Assembly: GCA_021234155.1 (NCBI GenBank)
Contig: JAJEKV010000335.1
Span: 62,001 to 126,000 of the forward strand
Direction of reading: 5' to 3'
Origin: Isoetes taiwanensis
Taxonomy: Eukaryota; Streptophyta; Lycopodiopsida; Isoetales; Isoetaceae
Length of the DNA stretch: 64,000 nucleotides
Of this stretch, positions 10,456-19,231 are shown in pieces. The notes under the pieces are model-generated. The model worked only from the letters and a program-made list of their open reading frames with translations, was not told the DNA's origin and searched no databases. The translations under genes were made by a program, and so were the position numbers. How positions within the stretch are numbered: the first letter of the stretch is position 1; every line of letters begins with the position of its first letter.

Positions 10456-12255
10456 CTACTGGACTGGAGGGTTCAGGGCCTGATAAATCTCCTCTTGGGC
10501 TTGTTGATCCATAGGATTGGAGGTGGATGCTGCCTGCTGAGGTCGCTGTTGTTGAGGCGGTTGAGGGGGCTTCCGCAAAACAGGACGAGGGCCCTGTTTA
10601 CCGTTGGCCACCCAGAGTTGATAAGCCATGAGACGTACTGAAGCTGGTTGATTGGAACCTGGAAGTTGGACTTGAACTTGAGGAAGTTGAGGACACGCCG
10701 TGGTGGTGTGATCCCATTCATGACAATGATAACATTGAGCCTTTGAAGGATCAAAGGGAGGACGGTTGCCTTGTCCCCTGGCTGGCCGAGATTGCCGGCG
10801 TTTGTTGATACCGCTGCGGTTGTTGAGTTTGATATTGCCGGAGGCGTATATTTGTTGTTGTTGAGGCGTGGTCCGGACTTGAAAGAGCATTTTATTCCTG
10901 AAGGGTGTAGGATGAGAACGAAAGTGCATTCCTCCGCGGGCGTGATTGCACATATTGCACCTTTTACAGTGAGGAGGTCCATTGGAGGAGTTGCATTCAT
11001 TTGCGAGATGGCCTTGATATTTACAAATATTACACCAGATCTGTGAGCGTTGTGGATTTGTGTGCTGAGGTTGAACAGAACTTTGTGGAACCATGACGGG
11101 AGGCATGAAAGGGAGTTCCGTGAGAGCAACTCCTCGAGAAGAAACATTGACCGAGTGATTGACCAATTCAATTGCCTGCTCTAGAGACTTGGGACGCAGG
11201 TATTCAGTCATGAGTCGAATGGCAGGAGAAAGGCCCTGCAAAAACCAGACGAGGATCTGGCTTTGCGTGGGGTACTCCTGGAGTTTACTGACAAGAATGT
11301 GGAGACGGTCCGCAAAATCCCTCGCTGATTCCGTGGGCTCTTGCTGAAGGTCATTGAGTTGCTTGAGAAGAAGTTGATCATCATCGGTGGTGCCATAATG
11401 AGAAAGGAATGATGTTTTCATTTCATGCCAACTTTGTTTCCAGTGACTTTTGTTGGCCATCAACCACTGATGAGGGGCGCCTCTGAGCGTGGTCGAAAAG
11501 ATGTGAAATTTGAGTTGTGGTTGCGCATGACCATTCAGAATGACCAAGGCTTCGAATTCCTCCATGTGGGCTGAAGCACTCTGATCCAGAGGTTTGCCTT
11601 TAGTGTTGCCAAAAGTGGGATAAGTCAGCTTCAAATTATGAGTGGGAGATGAAGGCAGAACGGGCGCATAGACAGGTGGATTTGGTGGTGGATATGCAGA
11701 AGCATAGAGAGGTGGAACCGCCTGGGACTGAGAGCAAGGGGGTGGGACTGAAAAACTCGGTGGTCCATAGAGCATCAGGTGGGGAAGGGTCTTGAGAGCC
11801 ATCCTCATTAGGCTTGAGATCAGTGGTTTGATAAACGGGAAGAGCGTGCTGAAAAGATGGAGAAGACTGAAATTCGTGAACGTGGGGAGGGCCAAAGGAC
11901 ACTTGATGGTAGCCCATCCCAGCAGGAGGGGAAGAAGGTTGTGATGGCTGAGGGGTGTGGCCTGAAGGGATATGGATATAGGTACTCTCAGGAGTCTGAA
12001 AATAGTGAGGCGTGGGCTGAACAGGGGTATGTTGGGGAGATTGAGGTTGAGAACAATGCCAACACACAGGGGGAGACCCTGGTCGAGAATGAGCACGAGG
12101 GGTAGGCGGTGCCGACTGAGCTCTTGAGCGGACACGACCACCCTCAATGTCATAGGCGTAATCATACATATCTCAACAGCTCGCGCCGTTGATGGCGCTC
12201 CAGCGAGCCGCCGCTTGGCAAAGAAGTTCTTCAGAGGAAACCCTCGAGCCGACAT
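10456..12255 (-). pseudogene. Ty3 Gag (capsid and nucleocapsid), frameshifted
   Basis: The likely start is the ATG at 12255 (MSARGFPLKNFFAKRRL). A Pro/Ser/Gln-rich N-terminal part is best read in another frame at about 12170-11780 (a DIEGGRVRSRAQSAP stretch), so two frameshifts are inferred. Then comes a retrotransposon gag core (HQWLMANKSHWKQSWHEMK, ESARDFADRLHILV). Two CCHC zinc knuckles of the form C-x2-C-x4-H-x4-C follow, at about 10992-11033 (CNICKYQGHLANEC) and 10694-10735 (CYHCHEWDHTTTAC). Gag packages the element RNA into cytoplasmic particles. The frame ends with TAG at 10456-10458. Confidence 0.75.
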
Positions 12256-12567
12256 GATGGAAAGAAAAGAAAGATCAAACCCAAAGAATGGCTTTGACGG
12301 TGTTTGGGGTCCGGGTTCGAACTCCTCAGAAGATGACCCTCGTGACGCACCCTTTGATCTAACAGAGAACTGGGGAGCTATGTCACGCTGGGATTTGCAA
12401 AAAAGAACAAGAAAAGAGAACAGAAAGCCAAAAGAGAACAGTGAGATCACAATAATGAGAACAACTTCCTTGATGTCAATGAAGATACATGAGCTCTCAC
12501 AATCGAGAGAAAACTGAAGTGAGACAAGACTCAAAACTCATCTAAAAAACTCATATGCTAGCTCTAC

Positions 12568-12583
12568 TCATATATATAGTACA
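12568..12583 (-). promoter_or_regulatory. TATA-like box of the Ty3 5' LTR
   Basis: On the - strand the sequence TACTATATATATGAG lies about 310 bases upstream of the probable gag ATG, where an LTR promoter is expected. LTR ends and the primer binding site could not be fixed, because only one LTR seems present. Confidence 0.35.
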
Positions 12584-12899
12584 ATGGCCTTTGGCCCAAT
12601 ATAGACACTCGACCGATTTTCGTGCCCAATTCTCGAAGGAGGCCCGATTTGGTAGGAATGCCGGGCGGTGCTCTCTTGAAGTGCTCAAATCACGCGACGA
12701 CGCCGATGTGTGGTGACGGGCCGCCACTTGTCCGAGCGCCTTCTCTTGACGGGCAGCGTGGTCTTGGTCTTCATTGGCCTTTGACGACCGACCAGGCCTC
12801 GATCAGATCCTTGGCCTTGACTTGGTCCGTCGTGTGCAGATGAATAGTCCCCGCATCAAAGACGCATGTGACTCAATGACATTGTGTCTGTTTGCTCCG

Positions 12900-13990
12900 G
12901 ACACTTTTGGAGGCACTAAATCTCCTCTTTTGCTCTGTAAGTTTTTGCAGTTTTCTTGCACAAGTTTTTTTCTCGTCAAGCATCACCCCAAACTGATCAA
13001 ATAATTGAGGTAACTTCATCCACACCTCTGCTCCATTTCAGAAGAGAAACCTTTGTAACCCTCGCAAAGTGCCACCTTGCTAAACGCCCTCACCAAAATG
13101 GAGTCAAGAACTATACAAGCCTCCATCATAAGTTTGCGGATGAGGTACAATCTGACATAAACCTTTCTAAGGGTACAACAGTGAAAACATTTTGGAGAAA
13201 TTATTCAAAATTTCTGCGTAGGAGGAGGAGGAGGAGGATATTTTTAGCTTACATTAGATCAACTAGTATACTCCACACTAGTATTGCATTCATATCTGAT
13301 ATAGATAAGCATCATCTTATGTTAAAAACTCTGCACAATACTTGATACTTTATTACACACTGACCCCGAATTTTGGTCCACAGTTGTTTTTTTCTTGTAC
13401 GGAAGTGTTGTTTTATGCCAAAAACAACACCAAAATGGCCCCAAAAGTCCACGTGGCCCGTTTATCCGGATTTGCACAAAGAGACAGTGGTTTTTTTGGC
13501 AAAAAAATCCCACAGTGGTTTTTCTGGCACTTTTTTGTTTTTTTGTCAACGTGTCCTTTTTTGTCAGTGTTGTTTTTACCGAACTTTTTCGACGTGTGGT
13601 TTTTTCCCTGACTGTTGTTTTTTAAGGAGTGACGTGTTGTTTGTCTTCCAAATAACACGTGTAGGTTTAAATGTTAGTACTCGTGGAAAAGTGATAAAAG
13701 ACCGTTCTTTTTCCCTTTTCTATGTGTGTGTTTTTTTTTATCTACTTGTAGTTTTTAGCGAAACGATGAATTGTTTTGTTTCAGTTTAGATATTACTACA
13801 TGTGAAAAATAAAATTACAACATCAAAGTAAGATGGTTTTATAAAAATGTACATATTATTTAACGAAATACTATGTGTGTTACTTAAATCCAGCTATTGC
13901 TTTTAATGCTCCTAACTAGTATTGTTTTTCTAAAGTAAGGACATATAGAAAAGAATGATTATAACACATAGAAAAATCTAAGTGTTATTT
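12900..13990. other. Intergenic, T-rich, no gene
   Basis: Contains many GTTTTTT-type runs between 13380 and 13760 that keep frames open by composition only. No domain recognised. Confidence 0.35.
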
Positions 13991-14007
13991 CTAATGCGTA
14001 TTTTGAC

Positions 14008-14092
14008 CAATTAAATATCGACACGTGGCATATTTAAAAAAAAAACTATTATTTTAACCAATTATATACTAACACGTGGCATACATTTAAAT
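14008..14092 (+). repeat. Two direct copies of a ~35-bp segment with G-box (CACGTGGC)
   Basis: ACCAATTAAATATCGACACG at about 14008 and ACCAATTATATACTAACACG at about 14058 are each followed by TGGCATA and T/A-rich sequence. Each copy holds CACGTGGC, the core of plant G-box/ABRE elements. No gene with a start nearby was found, so function is doubtful. Confidence 0.45.
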
Positions 14093-14099
14093 AAAAAAA

Positions 14100-14215
14100 A
14101 CATGCCTTCCAAATTTAATTTAAAATAAGAAAGCCTTTGGGAATCGAACCCAAACAAGTCCATACCGGCAATCCAAATACCAACGTTAAGATTAAAACAT
14201 TGAATATTGAATGAT
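14100..14215 (-). mobile_element. Possible tRNA-derived SINE fragment
   Basis: On the - strand TTGGGTTCGATTCCCAA (about 14136-14152) is a perfect tRNA T-arm (5-bp stem, 7-base loop) and fits a Pol III B box. No convincing A box or acceptor stem accompanies it, so it is not a tRNA gene. A SINE or tRNA pseudogene end is the best reading. Confidence 0.35.
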
Positions 14216-14989
14216 TTATGCTCAAAACATTAAAACATTAAAGTAATCAAAGTAATCGTTAAGACTCAAACAATTAAATGTCTTGTATAAGGTTCAAACC
14301 ATGAAGTAAAACAAGTAAATTTAATGTTTAAGGTTCAGCACATTAAATTAATGTGATTTCAATGGTTAAAGTTGAAAACAATGTAGCCACCGTATTCATC
14401 GTGTTCTTTGAAAGCACGCTTTTGGTAATGGGCTTAGGGTAATGCAACCACCGGCTTTCTTTGTTTTTTCGGTTCCAAGAGCCCTGAAAATCCAATTTAA
14501 AAAGGATGAGAAATGCACGTGATAAAGAAAAGGGAAAAAAAATAGATTTCGTTGCTTACTTCATTTCACGGCAAGATCAATTGTTCCCTGTAAATAATTT
14601 GAAACATAAAATGAGAAGTAAAACTATAATCCGAAATTTAGAGAGGGTATTTTACCTCATCCATCAGTGTTTGCTTAAAAATACTTGGAAGAATCACATC
14701 AATATGAGGTCAATATTGAGGCCCACGAGCAGGGAGTTTCGTGAATCCGCATAGCAGATGCATAGATAAAATAGATAAGGATTTATGGCCATCTCCCATC
14801 GCCTCCTCAAAGTTAACATTGATAGTGATGAGAAAGGCCGTAAACCGGTAAACAAAGATGGGGTTGGGGCTGGGGCCTTAGGTTTCATAGACATGCAAAT
14901 GGCAAAGGCTAATCACTAAAAAAAAAAAAAAAAGCTTACCTAATGACCTAACGAGCATATACTTGGGCTATGTAAACCGTGGGAGCCGT

Positions 14990-15050
14990 CTATGATTTCC
15001 AAGCAGCCATCATATTGTTTCGCCTCGCCTATGATTTCCAAGCAGCCATC
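14990..15050 (+). repeat. Direct repeat of 22 bp
   Basis: CTATGATTTCCAAGCAGCC followed by ATC occurs twice, at about 14990 and 15029, 39 bases apart. Confidence 0.6.
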
Positions 15051-15194
15051 GAATCGAACCGGCCCAATATCGCCTATATAAAACCAAAGGCATCAAAAAA
15101 GCAAGAAGGAAGAAGTAAGAAGTGAGCTCGCGATAAAAAGCCAGCAAGCACTACGACAAAGCTTAAAAATAATATAAAGCAACCTTGTATTTAC

Positions 15195-15251
15195 CTGGAT
15201 GCCATGCTCGAGACAATAAAGCTCCCAAGAAGCTTTGCCACCACCACCCAT
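15195..15251 (-). pseudogene. Alpha-tubulin exon-1 end (captured or decayed fragment)
   Basis: On the - strand a 57-base open segment reads MGGGGKASWELYCLEHGIQ and ends exactly at a splice donor (CATCCAG|GTAAAT). The string WELYCLEHGIQ is the hallmark end of the first exon of alpha-tubulin, and plant alpha-tubulin genes commonly have an intron at this point. The normal upstream residues (an MREC...GQAG...NAC type start) are absent or changed. No second exon was found in the next 700 bases in the reading direction. It therefore looks like a gene scrap, not a working tubulin gene. Confidence 0.55.
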
Positions 15252-15259
15252 TTTCGCTT

Positions 15260-16100
15260 TTATTAAGTCGTTTTCTACGTGATGATTTCAGGCGCAAATA
15301 GATGCAAGGTGGCCGAAATGCGCTGCTTTTGACTAATTGATAGGTTTTTTTCTGCGGGGCTTGAAATGAAGGGTCAAAAAGGAATCGATTGATCAGATCT
15401 AAAGGAGGAGATGAGGAAAAGTACAAACACCAAGGCAGCCGGTTTGGGGAATCAAGGAATGTCACGGATTCGGCCACCGAAGCTTCGGCCGCCGCCATAG
15501 CCATAGAAAGCATAGAAAGAATAACATGGGAAACGACCATCGCCATAGCCGCCGACGCCATAGCCGAAAGCACACAAGGAAAGCCGCAAGGAAAGGGGCC
15601 GGCGGGAAAGAAGGGAAAGAAACACAAGCTGGCCCCAACCAATAGGATGATAATGACCGGATCAAAATCCGTGCCGTTCATCTCGGCCCATCTCGGCCAT
15701 TGAATGGTTTTTACATTTATCAAATCATTAATTTATTACATGGGTCCTAAATGTACACATAATTTTTTTGAGGAGGGCCATTGCAGGGGATAATGGTGAG
15801 GCGGTGCTTCCAGTTGAGGCAGAGGACCGAGAGCCCTTTGTGGTGGCACCATCGGAGCATTTTGCCATGCAATGGCCTGAGGCATATAAATTATGGCTTT
15901 TTTTTTTTGACAAACATAAAAAAGGGATAGGTGAAGTAACCAGGGTTGACCACTATGTTTTCGGTGTGGGTCGCCTCACTGGAACAATTGCTCCCTATCC
16001 GCTCACTAATATTCCACAAAATTTTGTAAATATAGGTATAATGATCTATATAACCCGCCAAATTTCTAGCACTTGATCTCGGCAAAAACTTTATTGGGAT
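15260..16100. other. Intergenic, Ala-rich open frames of low complexity
   Basis: At 15460-15620 repeated GCCATAG/GCCGCC-type sequence keeps frames open on both strands. I see no domain in either. A T-run with GACAAACATAAAAAAGGG follows near 15900. Confidence 0.35.
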
Positions 16101-16179
16101 ACATCACTCCACAAGGGTTCACTATTTTATAGTCAAACGGGATCTCTGATAGTAAGCATCCCACAACTGCAAATGTTGG

Positions 16180-17235
16180 CATGGAATATGATGATGTGGC
16201 ACTTCAACCGCTGACATGTCATGTCGAGAGTAAGCAAGACCAACTAGGCTCCAAAATGCCACGCCGGACTCCAACCCCAAGACCGCAAGTAGCACAACCA
16301 AGACGCCAAGGACCAAATAGAAAAGCCTTTTGCAAGTTCCATTAATAATGTAACCTTCCGCCACCACCTCTGACCATTCTTGAGTCATACTCTACAACGT
16401 TTCGGGGTCTATACAAGTGATTTTCCTAGAAATCCTTTAACTACATATGACTACACTGGTTTATAGCTTGACATCTCTAGTTTGGCATATGTAAATCGTA
16501 ATTCAAGGTCACAAAAATCCCTTATGGATCTAATGTTCAGATTGTAATCTTAGAAACCATCAATTTCAAGTTAAAGCCCACCCCTTTCGCTTGCATGGTC
16601 ATGACTTTTATGGGGTGATATGCCAACGTTTGGGCAACATGTCAAGATATGAGGCATTTTTGCAAGAAATGGATAACATAAGAAATAGGACAACTTTTAG
16701 GGTTTTGTATAGGATTTTGCAAGGACAAAACAAAGGAAACTTTAAGAACTTAGAGCAATTTTTTGTTACCTTTTGTTGACATGCGCATGATGATGTGGCA
16801 TCATGCCAAGTAAGCAATGCCAACTTTTGACTAGGCCAAAAATAAAATAAAAATGTGCAACTCGGTTTTCCATGGGTTGATGTGGTCAGCCGACATGGCA
16901 AGATATGGGTGATGTGGACATGATGATGACCTTATGCACACTAGGGCACATTTGTCTCCATCCCGATGCAAAAATATAGGGTTCACGTTATGGGTCACGC
17001 GCTTTGCCACAAGTGGTCGAGGATTTGGCGGCAAGATGTCGTTACCCTTATGGCACCAAAAAATAGCATGGAAAAGATGATGTGGCACTCCAAGTGGTGA
17101 CATCGCATGCCAAGCAAGCAAGTTCAAGTTTTGACTAGGCCAAAAATGAATAGATGTACATCTTTTATCTTTTCATTGGGTGATGTTGGCAAATTTTGGA
17201 TGACATGACGAGATGTTGGTGACGTGGGACGGATG
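16180..17235 (+). repeat. Dispersed/tandem copies of a ~300-bp repeat
   Basis: Related segments start with GATGATGTGGCA near 16190, 16788 and 17078. The latter two continue with a variant of TTTGACTAGGCCAAAAAT, then GGGTTGATGTGG or GGGTGATGTTGG, then GACATGRCRAGATRT and GGTGA. Spacing between the last two is about 290 bases. The array leads directly into the minisatellite at 17286. Confidence 0.55.
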
Positions 17236-17285
17236 GCTAGGACTTTATGCAAGAAATATGACAACCTTTGGATTTTTTGGTAGAG

Positions 17286-18533
17286 GAGTTTGGCAAGGAG
17301 CCTAGGTGGCATGTTGGAACCACCTTGGCATGTTGGAGCCTAGGTGGCATGTTGGAGCCACCTTGTCATGTTGGAGCCCAGGTGGCATGTTGGAGTGTAG
17401 GTGGCATGTTGGAGCCTAGGTGGCATGTTAGAGCTCACGTGGCATGTTGGAGCCGGGTGGCATGTTGCACCCCACGTGGCATGTTGGAGCCGATGGTGGC
17501 ATATTTGAGCCACCTTGGCATGCTTGAGCCTAGTTGGCATGTTGGAGCCACCTTGGCATGTTGGAGTCTAGGTGGCATGTTGGAGCCTAGGTGGCACGTT
17601 GGAGCCTAGGTGGCATGCTAGAGCTCACGAGGCATGTTGGAGCCTAGGTGGCATGTTGGAGCCTACGTGGCATGTTGAAGCCTTGGTGGCATGTTGGAGC
17701 CTAGGTGGCATTTGAGCCACCTTGGCATGCTTGAGCCTAGGTGGCACGTTGGAGCCAACTTGGCATGTTGGAGCCTATGTGGCATGTTTGGAGCCCGTGT
17801 GGCATGTTGGAGCCAGGTGGCATGCTGGGTGGCATGTTGGAGCCCGTGGCATGTTGGGCCGAGGTGGCATGTTGGAGCCTAGGTGGCATGTTGGAGCCTC
17901 ACGTGGCATGTTGGAGCCTAGGTGGCATGTTTGAGCCACCTTGGCACGCTTGAGCCTAGGTGGCATGTTGGAGCCTAGGTGGCATGTTGGGGCCAAGGTG
18001 GCACGTTGGAGCCTAGGTGGCATGCTAGAGTTCACGAGGCATGTTGGAGCCTAGGTGGCATGTTAGAGCCTACGTGGCATGTTGAAGCCTTGGTGGCATG
18101 TTGGAGCCTAGGTGGCATATTTGAGCCACCTTGCATGCTTGAGCCTAGGTGGCACGTTGGAGCCAACTTGGCATGTTGGAGCCTATGTGGCATGTTGGAG
18201 CTCACGTGGCATGTTGGAGCCCTGTGGCATGTTGGAGCCTAGGTGGCATGCTAGGTGGCATGTTGGAGCCCACGTGGCATGTTGGAGCATAGGTGGCATG
18301 TTGGAGCCTAGGTGGCATGTTGGAGCCTACGTGGCATGTTGGAGCCTAGGTGGTATATTTGAGCCACCTTGGCACGCTTGAGCCTAGGTGGCATGTTGGA
18401 GCCACCTTGGCATGTTGGAGCCTAGGTGGCATGTTGGAGCCTAGGTGGCATGTTGGAGCCTAGGTGGCATGCTAGAGCTCACGAGGCACGTTGGAGCCTA
18501 TGTGGCATGTTGGAGCTCACGTGGCATGTTGGA
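17286..18533 (+). repeat. Minisatellite, 19-bp unit, about 65 copies, with higher-order structure
   Basis: The unit is GCCTAGGTGGCATGTTGGA with point variants (CACGTGGC, CACCTTGGC, GGCACG) and a few length variants. The same ordered set of variants, starting at a unit with GGCATGCTAGAGYTCACGAG, recurs at 17612, 18019 and 18468. A higher-order unit of about 410-450 bases has therefore been duplicated. Because 19 is not a multiple of three and the unit has no stops in the + frames, open frames run through the array in all + frames (repeating WHVGA, LEPR, LGGM). These are products of the repeat and I do not call them genes. Confidence 0.9.
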
Positions 18534-18559
18534 GACGCCAGACCCCAGGAGACGGACAT

Positions 18560-19231
18560 CACAAAGGTTACCGAGGCGGCTTTTCCTACTAGTGCTCCTG
18601 GGAGGGCAAATGCCAATGCCTCCCCTTCCCGGAGCCCTAGGTTTCCCATTCGACCGCTTGAATCCACTCTTCAAGTAACCTGCGCAAGCTGTGTTCAAAA
18701 ATTCAAGATCCGTCCGAGAGAACATATCAAACCGCAAAGTGTCCCCGATCGACCATGTAGAAAGCCACGTGCTTTTTGTCGCGGGGCAGCACAAAAGCCC
18801 TGAATGGAGATTTGACTTCGCCATGTCGTCTGAAACAGCAAAATTACCCTAGGGACCAAGTTACACGGTCATTTTTCGCAGCAAAAGAAGCACGAACCCT
18901 CTACATGGCAGTATTCTGCACCCTCCGCTAAGGCCAATTCACTACTTAACGTGTTGGACATGAGCTACTTTGGCGCTTCCTCGAGCAGGGGTGGTCTTCG
19001 CCCACCTAAACTTGGTCTCCGTGGTAATGTCGATGTTTCGAAGTTCGCTGGGCCGATCACAGATTCGGGGGGGGAGAGTTGCCCGGCTCGCGGGCCGTGG
19101 ACCTTCCAGAGAGGACGCGTTTTTGGGTCGAATCGCTTCCGGAAGGTTTTAGGGCTCCTTCTTTCTGGCGGCCAACGCCCCCCACTACCTCATGACATTG
19201 TGCAAGATCCTGGTCCAACCGGTTAGGGTAT
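18560..19231 (-). repeat. Module P, inverted copy
   Basis: This is the reverse complement, with changes, of the module at 19939-20682. Landmarks read inverted are CCTCCGCTAAGGCCAATTCA at about 18921, the ACATATCAAACCGCAAAGTG stretch at about 18721, and CATGACATTGTGCAAGATCC near 19190. It begins within about 25 bases of the last minisatellite unit. Confidence 0.7.

Larger units (their letters stand above)
8170..12900 (-). mobile_element. Ty3-type LTR retrotransposon, Tat-like, 3'-truncated
   Basis: Read on the - strand the order is promoter-like LTR or leader, gag, aspartic protease, reverse transcriptase. That is the Ty3 order, and the RT motif MDGFSGYNQI with FAWSYKDLRGI upstream points to the Tat/Athila side of the family. 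RNase H and integrase are missing and no second LTR was found, so the 3' half is gone. A TATA-type box lies at 12568-12583. The upper boundary, inside or beyond the presumed 5' LTR, is a guess. Many nonsense codons but rather few frameshifts suggest moderate age. Confidence 0.75.

Noticed and set aside
12280-12340. Ty3 primer binding site candidate near GGGTTCGAACTCC
   Set aside because: It looks like a tRNA T-arm, but no TGG start or 18-base complement to a tRNA 3' end could be placed with respect to an LTR end.
15163-15723. 186-codon - strand open frame
   Set aside because: Low-complexity Ala/Ser/Pro/Met composition. The tubulin exon end lies over it in another frame and is the better explanation for 15195-15251.
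17268-18803. Several long overlapping + strand open frames rich in Trp-His-Val-Gly and Leu-Glu-Pro
   Set aside because: They are translations of the 19-bp minisatellite, open in every + frame, with no start context or conserved non-repeat domain.
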